DNA from: Aurantiochytrium sp. KH105
Taxonomy: Eukaryota; Sar; Bigyra; Thraustochytrida; Thraustochytriidae
Direction: 5' to 3'
Length of the DNA: 64,000 nucleotides
Assembly (NCBI GenBank): GCA_003116975.1
Contig: BGKB01000186.1
Span: 62,001-126,000 of the forward strand
The translations under genes and the position numbers were made by a program. Below are positions 50,472-61,700 of this stretch, one piece after another. Numbering within the stretch: the stretch's first letter is position 1; the number at the start of each line of letters is the position of its first letter. The notes under the pieces were generated by a model. It had not been told where the DNA came from and made no database searches. It worked only from the letters and a program-made list of their open reading frames with translations.

Positions 50472-53400
50472 TTAGGCCGAGAGCACAGACGACATGAATA
50501 TGCGTTTCAGCACCCGGGGAATGTCGCTCGTCTCGAGCGTTATAAAGGCGCGATCAGCCGGTAGTTCCGCCTTAAGACGCTGTGCTTGATCTCCACTCGT
50601 ACCAATGAAAATGATAAAGACGGCAACGCGAGCGTCTTGCTCGAGCAGCGCGCGCAAGTCGGACGGCTCGATGCCGTACTGCTCCAAATTAGCATCGGAG
50701 AACAATACGAGAAAGGACTCATCCGACTCCTGCGCCGCGAGCTCCTTAATCGCAAGACGAGCGCCCTCCAAGGTGTTGTCGCCCGACGCACACGTTTCGG
50801 AGTGCGCGTTGATCTCACGAAGGATCCGAAGACGTGCGCCATCATTTGGCGGGGGCGGCTTGTTCGGGTCTACAAATACTAAATCATCGGTGCTCCCGCT
50901 GTGGCCGCGCACGCTGTAGCGAAACTTCCACTCAAAACCCTTGAGACTCTCGAGAATCATGCACACCGCCTCGAGCGAGCGTTCAAGGCGCCCATCAAAC
51001 CCCATCGAGGTCATGGAAGAGGAACAGTCCATGAGAAAACACAGGTTCTTGGGCGTCGAGAGGAACGAGTACGGGTCGGGCGGGCGGTCCATGCGCCTCT
51101 TGTAAATGTTGCGTGAACCCGTCAACGCATCGACGATGCGTGTGTCATCCAGGTCGCCGTTGTCGCGATTCTTCACCCAGGTGCGCTCGTGCTTCTTGCG
51201 CTCCATGGCCTGCAACGTCGTGCGCAGCTCGTGGATCTCCTGTCGCACTGCCTCCTTGTACCGAATATAGATTTCGCTATCGTATTTCTGCATGTCAAGC
51301 GACTCCAACACGTCGCTCCATCTCTCCATGCCAATGCGTTTGGCGGCTTCCTTGGCCTCGAGGGCCATTTCGCTCTTGTCCTCTTGGCGGCGCCGATGCG
51401 CTTCCTCTAGAGACTTGCGTCCCTTGGGCTGGTTAATTTCGTCTTGCATCTTCTGCTCGAGTCTTTTGATGAGTTCCTCAAGCTGTTCGGCTTCCGCGCG
51501 AAGTCTGGGATCCTCGCTACCTTGGGCCAGCTGCTTTTGCACGCGCTCCAGCCGACGTCTTTCACGAGCTAGCCTCTCTGCCACCTCAGAGTCCTGACCG
51601 ACCAGCTCCGCCTCGTCTGCCTCCGCAAGACGCTGCTCAAGCTGTTCGAGTTCAGCTTCCAGTTTCTCGTTGTGCGGGAAGAGCTTTAGCATCTCCTTCA
51701 GGTCGCTAATGCGCCGTACGACTTCTTCGCGAGCCCGTTGAGAAAGCTTGCGAGGTCCGCGATTTTGCCCGGGCTCTGGCAGCGAGAGACCATTCCCGCC
51801 GCCGCCACCGCCGCCACTTCCGCCGCCACCGCCACCGCCTCGACCGCGTCCAGACCCAGAGCCGGATCCGGACCCAGATCCAGAGCCTGAACCAGACCCA
51901 GAGCCTGATCCCGATCCAGAACCGTCGCCGGTCCCAGAGCCTTGTTCGCCATCCTGCTGACGGTTGCGTGCGCGTCCACGAGCACGGCCACGACGCTGCC
52001 GTTGCCCTTGCGACCTGGACTTCTTTTTCCGTCGACGGCTCTGCGAAGACGCGCCCTGGCCCAGAGAATCGAGACCCTCGCCATCGACGCCCCGGAGACG
52101 TACGCGCTTGCCGCGCTTTCCGCCTCGTACCTTGGCGCCGCGCACGATGACAAGCTGTCCCTCGCCGGTCATTTCCCCGCTTTCGTTGATTTCAAACTCA
52201 CCCTCCATCTCGATCTCCTGGATATCTTCGACATCAAGTTCTTCTTCGTCTTCATCTTCGTCCTCATCCCATGAGTCATCATCCCACGAGTCATCGTCAT
52301 CGCCTTCTTCACTCAGATTCTCGTACTCAAGATCGAGATCACCATTGTTCGCTGGGCTATTAGACCCAATCATCTTGCGCCAGTCCTCGTGAGACTTTTC
52401 AAGCCTCGCGTTGTCGATCTCAAAGATGCGCCCAACGCCTGTGCGGTCGAGCACAAGTACATTGCCATCATCGAGGGGCAAGGTGAAGACCATCTTGCGA
52501 CGGAATCGCTCGGGAAACCCTGGCGCAGCCTTGGGCGGCCCGTCGAGACCGCTTTGGTCGCCCTCCTGGCCATCGAGAGAGTACTCTGTGGACTCCATGA
52601 GAGCCGCGGCGGCAGCAGCATCCTCTTCCTCATACTCGTCCTCTTCGAAACTGGATCCCAGCATGAGAGAGCGTTGCGCGCCGTAAATGGAGGTGTCTGG
52701 CAGAGCGAATGCAATTTGCCGAATTTGCTGGTTGTCGAGATCCACTACCTCGAGGACAGCATCCTTGGAGAAACCGAGGTATCCTGAAGATTGTTGGCCT
52801 TGCTGCCCACGCTTAGCCTTTTCGGCAGCGTTCGGTCTGCGCAACAACACCGTGCACAGCTGCGATGAAAGTTGCTGAAACGTATTTCCAGCCATCATCT
52901 CCTCGGCAGGAGAAAACGTTGATGTTGTGGTTGTTCGAAGGTACGAACGAACCCCTGCAGGACCTGAAGTGTTCTCGCTGTGGGCCTCAAGGTCGCCTTG
53001 GGCCGCGAGAGCTGCGCTGTTAAAGTCAAAAGAGGAAACAAGACCTGTGGTCACCTGTGCGAGCGTTCCTTTGCTGTACATGCAACGCCGATCGGCCGCA
53101 GCACCTTGACGCAGAGGCATCCGCTCCGTGGAGAGAGGCGCCGAGGCCAAGAAGGCGTGTTCAGCGTGCAAACGCGTCGTCGATCGCGAAACTGGCTGTA
53201 GGTGCTCACGGTCAACAGGTTCCACCACAAAGGTGTCGTACCGGATGGTTCGAATGCTGTGACCGCCGTTCATTGACTCCGACGTGTACGCATCGCCAAG
53301 CGAGAGGTCGCCCCCGTCGTCGTCCACGTGCAAATCTCCTGCAAAGTCATCTTGCGAAACCGAGGCGGTACCTGCGCCCGACTCAATATGCTCGCCCTCC

Positions 53401-56400
53401 GCGTGCAGGATGTGAAATTTGTTGAGGGGCAACTTGTTTGAAGCTGTCTGCTGGCTATACTCGAGCGAAACCTCGTTTGCGCCACATTCCGTCAAAAGAA
53501 AGCGTGTTGGAGACAGGACCTCAACAACGTCGACGGCAAAGGGGAGACGGACAGTGGTCATGGTGTTCATGGTCAGATTGAGCAGCACAAGAGCCGCACT
53601 TCCATACTGTGTAAAAATAAGCACGCCGTGCGAAGCAGAGAGATCTGCGAGCATCGAGATGCGCTGACGCTCGATCCAAAGTCCAGGGCTCTGTCCAGCT
53701 TCATGCGGTCGTTGCGCTTCGCGAAAGATTTCCATGGGCACGTGCACAATCGATTGCGTGCTCTCAGCGAGGTCGACCACGTGAACAAATTGCTCGTCGT
53801 GCACATACATGGCCACATGTGCAGCCTTTGGCAGGGCTGCGAGCGTGCAACGCGCAGGCGCTGGCTTGCGCACCGAGGGGACGAGCTCTCCTCGAAAGTT
53901 GAAGTGCGGAAAGTGTAACTCAATCTTTTCATAGGATCGGAAGTTGGCGGAAATCACATACATGTGCATGCTGTGATACGAGTCGTTGGCAGCAATGACA
54001 AGATCGCCCTGGGTAGTCAGCACCATGTCGGAGACTCCCGAGCTTGGACCATTCATTTGCGTGCCGAGTGGGAGACTGAAGGAGAACATTTGCTCGTTAA
54101 AGATCGCCGTCCGTCCCTCAAAACGAGGCAACTTGGTGCTCAGCCGGCGGCTTCGCGTGAGCGGGAACGTAAAGGAGGGTTGAGCATCTGCATGCGTTTG
54201 CGCCTGGGCGCTCGCTTCATTTTCTTCCTGCATGCTGCTAATGCTGATGTTGGCCTTCCAGGGGACGTCAGCCACTTGAAAGGTGCACTTGGTGGCAGTC
54301 GCCTTGCCCTGAGGACGACCCCAGCGCTCCGTAAGAAAGTCAGCAGGCAATGGCGTGACACTACCGAGGTTGACCTTGTACACGGCGTCGAGGCCAATCG
54401 GGATTCCATGTCTCTGAAAGAGGTTCAAAATAACCTCCTTCTCCTCCACAGCGTACTGATCAAAGTCAAATACGTTTTGCAGTGTGACGGCGATGCCATC
54501 ATCCGGGAAAAGCTGAATGTGGCGGACCACGTTCACGAGCTCGCGCGTGCTGTAGGGATAATTGATGACGCCACGATCGACGAGTCCCCGAAGATCTTGA
54601 AAAGCGACGGAAAGACGGCGCAGCGTGTCCTCCGGAACGTCGGGCGCATACTTGCGCAAAAGATGCATTTCAGACTCTTCGTCCGGGTTGTCAACAACGT
54701 AGCAGCTGAAGATGTCGCCAATCTCGCGAAAAAAGTCGTTGCCCAAAAAGGGGAAACCTGGGCGGTTCGCCAGCACGATTGCACGAAAGTCAGGGTGGAC
54801 CCAAATGGTGTCTGCTTCAGAGGTCGTGGGCTTGGCGCCTCGGCGGACCAGGCGGCGGCCATCGGCCAAGAGCATTTCGCCGTCAGCAAGCAGAGATTTG
54901 AGAATCGCTGTCACGTGCGTCGGGGCCTTGTCCGCCTCGTCGATAACGAGAACGTGACCATGTGCAGCGGCTTTGACCAAGGAAGAGTCCTCGTAGCGAA
55001 CGATGCCCTCCTCCACAATGGGTTGAGACGTGAGATGGTTGACGGTGGTGTCGCGATCGAGCTGAATGTACTCGCGGGGAACCTGAAGCAGCTCGAGGAA
55101 TCGATCCGCCAACTTGTTCTTGCCAACACCCTGATTACCAATAAGAAGCAGATGTTCACCCAGCTCAAAGTCCACGAGCATGTCTGCGAGAATGCTCGTT
55201 TGGCGGGGATTGTCGTAAAACACCGTCTGCGGCACGAGCAAGCGGTTCGAAGGCTCGTGAATCGGCGTGGTGATCTCACCAATCTGCAATTCGCCGATGA
55301 TGGGTCGCTCGCGTCGAAGAACGACGCCACTCGCACCTTGGCGGCGGGACGACTGCGGGGAAGGCTTGGGCTCATCGAAGATGCGAACCTGAATTTTCGA
55401 CGAGGCAGTGTCGCTGGCCTGCAGCGTGTAGGCGTACGTCTGCGCTTCTTCAATCTCGGCCGACTCGGCGAGCCCAAGCTTTTCCAACTCCGTCTGGAGC
55501 ACTTGCTGCGCGAGCGACGGCAAAAAGCGCCAGAGACAAGCGTTGCGGATAAGGCCGGCAACGCTTTCGTTGACATCATCCCTCTCGCGCTGCGCAAGTC
55601 GACGCGCGATACGAAGCATTTGCCGAGTGGTGATTGTCGATGCAATACTTTTCGCCTCATCGTCAGAACGGTCTCTGAGCACATGAGCAAGCGCCAACAT
55701 CTTGTCGAGATCGGAACCTGCCTGTGCGGGCTGGCCGACAAGCGTGCTAATGACTTGGGCCTCCTCGTTCTCTTGGAGCGGCCTGACCCAGACGAAAGGC
55801 AAAAACGTTGTGGTGACCTCGGGCGTGAGCCACGACGATTGCGTTGAGGCCCCAGAGGCCAGTGAATGTGGACGAGCCACACCTATGATCCGGCAGTCAG
55901 GGTGAACAGGAAGGATGACCACGGCGTCCTCCTGCTCATTGGGCGCCACCGTGCGCAGGTGGCCGCGGCGGCGCAAGGCCTCGACGGACGCGGCGTCCTG
56001 AAAACGAGCCCCATCGGGAAGCATGATAAATCGATCCGAGAGCAGCGACTGGATCGAAGCCAAAGTAGGCGGCGGGACCTGTTCAAGACCGTCGAGGACC
56101 ACCACGCCGCCATGCAAACACGCAAGCACAAGCGGAGAGGGAAGCCAAAATGTATCGCCGTTGGGTCGCGTCGATCTGCGTTGCAAGAGATCCAGGGATG
56201 TCATGTCTTTGTAGAGAGGAAAGTAAAGGAGTTCCATGCCTGCAGACTTGGCAAATTGACGCACGAGCGCACTCTTGCCGCTGCCGCGTTTGCCGACGAG
56301 GCACATATCGAGGCCTGCGTTGTGCATCATGAGCATTTGCGTCAAGAGCTCGACGTGGTAGGGAATTGGAACGAACTGACCCGCGGCCTCGGGGTCTTGC

Positions 56401-57794
56401 TTCGCGACGGGCACAGCGATGCGCTGGCGGAAGTTGGGATCATCTGAATGCGTCAAATTTCCAGCATTCTCGTCCAGCATATAGCCACTGGATGAAGTGT
56501 ATCCCTCCCCAATAAGGCGTGCACGCGCTGCAACTTCGCCCACGCCCATGCCCACGTTGTCACGGCGCAGCACTTCCTCTCGGATGGCGCGAAAATCGCG
56601 TCTCTTCCCTGTCTCTGGGTCCAGGGATACGGGAGCCCAGCGCGATTCAAGCGAGTCCGCTTGAAGAACTTCTCTTGGAAGAGCGCCCTGACGCACGAGA
56701 AGCTCTACGAAGAGCTGACCTTGGAGCGGATCAAACCATGGCAGACTCGGATAGGGGTAGGCGCACCCAACGAGCATGCGAAGCGGGAGGCGCGGGAAAG
56801 CAAGCAATAGCGTTCGCAAGGCGTCAAGCTCCTTGGGGAACTCGGTGCGCCGAAGCATGCGGCCGGGAAGGCCCTCGAGACCGACAGCCTCCACGGCCGC
56901 CATCGAGGCGCGTAGGGCAACGAGTCTTTGGAATACCTCGGGAACCTTGTCATCAAAGCCAGTTCCTTCGATAAGTTTGGAGACAGGTACATCAAAGGCC
57001 TGAAAGCGTGACCGGAATGGTGGGTCGAGCGAGCTACCATCGTATTCAGGAATGGGCAAGCCGAGCGCGAACACGCGAAAGTCATCTGCGACGCGGATAA
57101 GGGGAACGTCGCCAGAAGAATCCTCCTGGAGCTCGCCCGAGTTTTCGAGCGCATCAAAGCGCCCAGGGTGCGTCAGGAATCGGCCGTCGAGCAGCTGCAT
57201 TTCGCGATTCTCAAGAAGATTGTTGAGTACAGAGAGAATGTTGCGCTCTGCCTTTTCAACGCCCTCGAGAATAAGAACGCGGCCTTTGATTGCCGCACGC
57301 ACGGCCGGACCGTCGATGAAGATGGCAGACCCGCTGCGGATCTCTCTGCGCTGCGTGAGATCGCTGACGGTAATGTCTTGCGAAATGGCCACATACTCGA
57401 CTTCGCGTCTTGTGAGCTCACAATAAGCAAGTGTCAAGTTACGCTTGGCACGCCCCGGGGCGCCAATCATAAAAGCGTCTTGGCCAAGCTTGTCCTTTTT
57501 CATGAGGAAGAGAAGACCTTCAAGGCATGATTGCGAGAGTGATCCATCGCTGGTTCTGAATTTGTCGAGAAATCCCTGGGGAACAAGGTCCGGCCGGGCC
57601 GGGTCGGTGGTGACAATCGAGCATTTTTCATTTGAACCTGTGGCGATGCTCACCTCTGTCGTTCTCAGCGCTGCATTTACGACCTGCACGCGAATCCAGA
57701 GTCGAGTATGGTCCTTCTCCTCGCCGTCACCGCCTTGATCGCGCCGAAGGTGCGCCGCGAAAAGCTCAACGCGCCTGCGGGCTGCGTCGCCCAT
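50472..57794 (-). CDS. VWA8: von Willebrand factor A domain-containing protein 8, AAA+ ATPase
   Basis: 2,440 residues in one exon, well above the 1,905 of human VWA8. Three dynein-like AAA modules: the first (about 115-260) has a degenerate Walker A (GAPGRAKRN); the second has GKRGSGKS near 503; the third, GNQGVGKNK near 888, continues with REYIQLDRDTTV and VIDEADKAPT (Walker B), nearly identical to animal VWA8. A long middle part (about 1120-1820) forms beta-propeller-like repeats. An acidic stretch (about 1825-1850) and a Gly-Ser/Gly run (about 1950-1995) lead to coiled coils and a C-terminal VWA domain (2250-2440) with the MIDAS motif DCSSS. The animal protein is a mitochondrial ATPase, but no clear targeting presequence is visible here, so location is open. 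Confidence 0.95.
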   Translation of the reverse strand: MGDAARRRVELFAAHLRRDQGGDGEEKDHTRLWIRVQVVNAALRTTEVSIATGSNEKCSIVTTDPARPDLVPQGFLDKFRTSDGSLSQSCLEGLLFLMKKDKLGQDAFMIGAPGRAKRNLTLAYCELTRREVEYVAISQDITVSDLTQRREIRSGSAIFIDGPAVRAAIKGRVLILEGVEKAERNILSVLNNLLENREMQLLDGRFLTHPGRFDALENSGELQEDSSGDVPLIRVADDFRVFALGLPIPEYDGSSLDPPFRSRFQAFDVPVSKLIEGTGFDDKVPEVFQRLVALRASMAAVEAVGLEGLPGRMLRRTEFPKELDALRTLLLAFPRLPLRMLVGCAYPYPSLPWFDPLQGQLFVELLVRQGALPREVLQADSLESRWAPVSLDPETGKRRDFRAIREEVLRRDNVGMGVGEVAARARLIGEGYTSSSGYMLDENAGNLTHSDDPNFRQRIAVPVAKQDPEAAGQFVPIPYHVELLTQMLMMHNAGLDMCLVGKRGSGKSALVRQFAKSAGMELLYFPLYKDMTSLDLLQRRSTRPNGDTFWLPSPLVLACLHGGVVVLDGLEQVPPPTLASIQSLLSDRFIMLPDGARFQDAASVEALRRRGHLRTVAPNEQEDAVVILPVHPDCRIIGVARPHSLASGASTQSSWLTPEVTTTFLPFVWVRPLQENEEAQVISTLVGQPAQAGSDLDKMLALAHVLRDRSDDEAKSIASTITTRQMLRIARRLAQRERDDVNESVAGLIRNACLWRFLPSLAQQVLQTELEKLGLAESAEIEEAQTYAYTLQASDTASSKIQVRIFDEPKPSPQSSRRQGASGVVLRRERPIIGELQIGEITTPIHEPSNRLLVPQTVFYDNPRQTSILADMLVDFELGEHLLLIGNQGVGKNKLADRFLELLQVPREYIQLDRDTTVNHLTSQPIVEEGIVRYEDSSLVKAAAHGHVLVIDEADKAPTHVTAILKSLLADGEMLLADGRRLVRRGAKPTTSEADTIWVHPDFRAIVLANRPGFPFLGNDFFREIGDIFSCYVVDNPDEESEMHLLRKYAPDVPEDTLRRLSVAFQDLRGLVDRGVINYPYSTRELVNVVRHIQLFPDDGIAVTLQNVFDFDQYAVEEKEVILNLFQRHGIPIGLDAVYKVNLGSVTPLPADFLTERWGRPQGKATATKCTFQVADVPWKANISISSMQEENEASAQAQTHADAQPSFTFPLTRSRRLSTKLPRFEGRTAIFNEQMFSFSLPLGTQMNGPSSGVSDMVLTTQGDLVIAANDSYHSMHMYVISANFRSYEKIELHFPHFNFRGELVPSVRKPAPARCTLAALPKAAHVAMYVHDEQFVHVVDLAESTQSIVHVPMEIFREAQRPHEAGQSPGLWIERQRISMLADLSASHGVLIFTQYGSAALVLLNLTMNTMTTVRLPFAVDVVEVLSPTRFLLTECGANEVSLEYSQQTASNKLPLNKFHILHAEGEHIESGAGTASVSQDDFAGDLHVDDDGGDLSLGDAYTSESMNGGHSIRTIRYDTFVVEPVDREHLQPVSRSTTRLHAEHAFLASAPLSTERMPLRQGAAADRRCMYSKGTLAQVTTGLVSSFDFNSAALAAQGDLEAHSENTSGPAGVRSYLRTTTTSTFSPAEEMMAGNTFQQLSSQLCTVLLRRPNAAEKAKRGQQGQQSSGYLGFSKDAVLEVVDLDNQQIRQIAFALPDTSIYGAQRSLMLGSSFEEDEYEEEDAAAAAALMESTEYSLDGQEGDQSGLDGPPKAAPGFPERFRRKMVFTLPLDDGNVLVLDRTGVGRIFEIDNARLEKSHEDWRKMIGSNSPANNGDLDLEYENLSEEGDDDDSWDDDSWDEDEDEDEEELDVEDIQEIEMEGEFEINESGEMTGEGQLVIVRGAKVRGGKRGKRVRLRGVDGEGLDSLGQGASSQSRRRKKKSRSQGQRQRRGRARGRARNRQQDGEQGSGTGDGSGSGSGSGSGSGSGSGSGSGSGSGRGRGGGGGGGSGGGGGGGNGLSLPEPGQNRGPRKLSQRAREEVVRRISDLKEMLKLFPHNEKLEAELEQLEQRLAEADEAELVGQDSEVAERLARERRRLERVQKQLAQGSEDPRLRAEAEQLEELIKRLEQKMQDEINQPKGRKSLEEAHRRRQEDKSEMALEAKEAAKRIGMERWSDVLESLDMQKYDSEIYIRYKEAVRQEIHELRTTLQAMERKKHERTWVKNRDNGDLDDTRIVDALTGSRNIYKRRMDRPPDPYSFLSTPKNLCFLMDCSSSMTSMGFDGRLERSLEAVCMILESLKGFEWKFRYSVRGHSGSTDDLVFVDPNKPPPPNDGARLRILREINAHSETCASGDNTLEGARLAIKELAAQESDESFLVLFSDANLEQYGIEPSDLRALLEQDARVAVFIIFIGTSGDQAQRLKAELPADRAFITLETSDIPRVLKRIFMSSVLSA

Positions 57795-58791
57795 ATTCTT
57801 TATCGAATTGGGGATTGGTCTGAGCTACGATCTCGCGGGGGTTGGGTTGGGTATCCGTGAGCTTTGGCTTCTAGGTCCTAGGCCCAACTTGAACTAGCCT
57901 TGGCTTGACTTGTGCCTTCACGTGCGCACGCAGCCCAGACAAAGGCAAGATCTTCCCTTCAGCAAGCAAGGACAACGCAGGTATATCTCTCACCTCGCGC
58001 GCTGGCGCCCGCGCTCGCGCTCGCGCTCGAGCTCAACAAGTCTGTATGGCCGGCCTCTCGACCCAAGATCAAGAGCGTCTCAGCCCTGGCCCGAGTCGCT
58101 TAAGCCTAGCTTGCTCGTTGCGGGTCTGTCTGCGACTTGGGTCAGGTTGACCGTCTTGTGACTGCGCTGCTAATGCAAAGCCGGGCGTCCAGGCAAGTCC
58201 GCCCGGAACTGCAACCACGGAAGCCTCAGGGAAAACCTATGCTACTTCACCGTCAAGCCAAGCCAAGCCAAGCCAAGCCAAGCCAAGCCAAGCCAAGCCA
58301 ACTCGCGAAGGCGACTGCGACACGAACCTTACATGCCATTCCATTCCCGCGCAAGCTGTCGCTTCAGTCCGGCTCGGCGGGTCCGCCCCTGCCCCAGCGG
58401 CGAGGGGCCGTAGAAAAAGGGTTGCGGCACGCGCACACCGGGTGCGCGCGTACTCGGTGTGCGCCCCGGATCTGCTCTGCCTCGGTCACCGTCGCGGCGG
58501 CGCAGCCTTCCTTGCCTGCCGTAATCCTCTGCCGCCTGTTTCCTCGCGTCGAGCGAGCTCTGACCCGAGTTCTTCTTCTTCTTCAAGGCCTCTTCGTCGT
58601 CTTCTTCTTCAAGGCTCCTTCTCCTCGTGCTCGGCGTCTGCGACGCGGGCGACTGCGGCCTGCGAAGCTGGTTCTTGGCCGTAGAGGTCGCTCGTGCTAC
58701 GGTCCGGGCGGTATTTCGTTTTGCGAACAAGAGCAGCCAGTCGGCAGAGCAGACGGCGAACTCCTGCTTCTGCATCTTGCACGCCGGCGCC
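57795..58791. promoter_or_regulatory. Divergent promoter region between VWA8 and the repeat-module hydrolase
   Basis: 997 bp between divergent starts. A CAAGCC array lies at 58253-58302 on the sense strand of the hydrolase gene. CAAGCCAAGG on the VWA8 sense strand is found near 57895-57905. The hydrolase frame is open from 58627. Confidence 0.5.
58253..58302. repeat. (CAAGC)n pentanucleotide repeat
   Basis: Ten nearly perfect CAAGC units on the plus strand. Confidence 0.95.
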
Positions 58792-61700
58792 ATGAGCCGA
58801 CGCGACGACGCGGCTGCGCGCAGGCGGCGGCAGCAGCAGAAGCAGCCGGAGATGCCGCAGCGGCCACGGCTCGATGGCGAAGGAGAGGAGACAGCCTCGC
58901 GGCGCCGAGGGGATGACGACGACAAGGAGGCGAGTCCCAGGACCGCCGGGCCGGCGGCGCACTCGGAGACGCAGGCGCTCCGCGCGCTGGCGTGGGCTCT
59001 GGCCATCGCCTCGGTGGGCTGTTTTGCGCTCATGGACGGCGACATCGCCAACCAGGCGCCCTCGAGAATTGTAGCCCAGGACCAGCTTACCATGGTCGGC
59101 GGGGTTCTGGGCCTGCTCTGGAGCGGGCCGCTAACAATACTCGCGGGGATCCAAAAACACGGATCGTATCGATATCGCATCTATCAGCCGCTGCAAGGCG
59201 GGTCCGTCTTTGTACTAATGCAGGCCATTGGGTGGACGTTCTACGCCATCTCTGCCGGCCTCTGTCTGGTTTTGACGCTCAACCCCGAGGTGACCGAGGG
59301 CACACTCATGGTGGTCGGTGCCCTCGGCTTTTGCGCAAATGCCATGCTCAACTCGAGCCTCGACTGGTTCAAGCCAAAGCGCGAGTCTCATATTCGAAAA
59401 CGCATCAACTCGCTCTTGGGTCAACGGTCCACCAAAGGCTCTGCAGCGCTGTTGCTCAGTGCTGCTGCACTCGTCGCTCTTTGCGCCATGGACACACTCG
59501 TTGAAGAAACATCTTCTTCGCGCATTGTCTGGGTTGATTTCTTTCTGCAGAGCAGCATCGTCATCTTTGTGCTCTGCGCTTTGCTCACGCATGTCTTTTC
59601 CGGTGCCGTTGACATGGCAGATAAAGGCTACCGTCTCTTTCAGCCGTTCCGAGGCGGCATCGAGTTCCAAGTACTTCAGAGCATTGCCTGGGCTTTGCTC
59701 GGGACCAATGTTTACAGCTGTGTGAACCAGGACAGCATCGAGATTGTTCGTTTGCAAGGCGGGCCGAGCCTCTTTGGCGCCTTTGGTTTTACCGCCAATG
59801 TCTTACTCGTTGCGAGCATTGGCCACTTTCATCCGGTCGCACGCCCAGTCGACTGGTTCTTACGATCCGATGACGCCGACAAAAGTGCGGGCACCGCGAG
59901 CCAGCGCCCGGAGCAGGGTTCTCCTTGGGTTCTCTATTCGAGTTGCGTGCTCTCGGCAGTCCTGATGACACGTTACTTGCCTCTGTCTCCGCCACTTGTT
60001 GGCCGCTTGAGCCTCTGTGGGAGTGCACTATGCGCTACGCCTCTTGCCCACATTGGGGGCTGGCTTAAGCTGTCTCGTACGGCGGGGTATCGTCTCTTTC
60101 GTCCGCTGCATGGCCCGGCGTCGCATATTCTTGCGCAGGCATTCGGCTGGATCCTCTATGGCCTGGTGCTTTACATCATCATTGTCACTCGAGGCGAAAG
60201 CGATGGGCTCTTTATCCCCCCGGCTCTGCTTGCCCAGAGTCTTATTTTGGAGTCTGTCAGGCAGTTTGCCAACAAACCCTTTTACAATACTGCAGCTTCG
60301 TCGACGGCTAGCTCAAGCAGTGCATCCGACAGCGATGAGGATATGAGTGATGCCAGAGCCTATGCGCCACGGATCAAGCTTCGCATCGCCGATGGACTCG
60401 CTCTCGCCGCGGCCATGACCAGTATTGCGCTCGAAGTAGGGGACATTGACCCTTGGACATGGTGGGCCGTCCACGCAGGCGCTAGCTGTGTTTGGACGCT
60501 TGTGCGTCTAGGTATCTACGTGATCACATTCGAGGGAGATCTTTCTCGATGGAAACCCTTTGAGGGTCCTGACCTATGGATCCTCTGCGAGGCCATCTCC
60601 TGGACGCTGTTTGTCGTCTCCGCGCTGGGAAGTGCCGTCATTTTGAGCGTACCTATCTCACACCATGCCGCAGGCGGCCCATCGCTCTCGCTCGCGAGCG
60701 CAGCTCGTGGCTGGATCTTCGCCACGACGGTTGGCTACATCTTTGCGCACGTATTACTGCGCTATGGCGCCGTGGCGCATATCGATGAGGAACACAAGAT
60801 CGCCTCGGGACGCCCACGCGGCAGCCGCCGCAGATCTGCCTCCATGAGCATTCTGGCTGCTGGCTCGATGCCAAAGAGTCGGGGGTGGTCGCCTTGGGTG
60901 GTTGTCTTAGTGGCCATCGCAGACGGTCTGGCGTTTGTGTGGATCGACCGTACTCCATGGTCCGAGCGCAAGAGCAGACATGAGCTGCAGCAGGCGTTTA
61001 TTTTCGCGGTGAGTCTTGGCCTTGCCGGCGCCTTGGCCGTTCATTTGTGGGTCGGGCCACGCACGTTGACCAAATATCGCTTCTTTCAGCCTTTTCAAGG
61101 CGGGTCCATGTTTGTTCTCTTTCAGGCCATCTCGTGGACCTTATTTTCAGTGTGTCTCGTGTTCTCTTTAATTGCTGCGAACGCGGGGCTTGAGAACGTT
61201 TTGGCGATCCCCGGTACGGTGTCGCTGTTGGGCGCTGGCTTCGCAACTTCGCTGCTGCTCATGGTATGGTCATTGCGTTTCTTCACGGACCTTCCCAAGT
61301 TTTCAATCACGATTGATGGCGGCGTCGGTCTCATGCTGGGCCTTTTTTCCGTGTCGCTATTCATGTTTGTTGACTTTGCAGTGATTCGCTTTGCTCTGCC
61401 GTACAACTTTGTGCGGCCCGTCATCGCGAGTGCGTGGGTGGCCGCATGCGCGTCCGTACCACTTTCTGGCTTTGTCATGATGAAGTCGAGCGTACGCAAG
61501 AGTGGCTTATATTCGCCGACCCTGGTCGTTTTGGGCTGCGCGCTGTGGAGCTTCACTATTCTTCTCGGCGCGCTCTTGGTGGTCAACAGCGTTTACAACA
61601 ACCGCTACATCCCTGCAGCCTGGTCGGCTACGCTCGCGGGAGCCACAAATCTCGCGTCGCACGCCCTTCTTGGCCTTGCTTCCGTATCAACCTCTTCTCC

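Noticed and set aside
53964-55847. 627-codon plus-strand open frame opposite VWA8
   Set aside because: It is the antisense shadow of a strongly conserved coding region and has no family features of its own.
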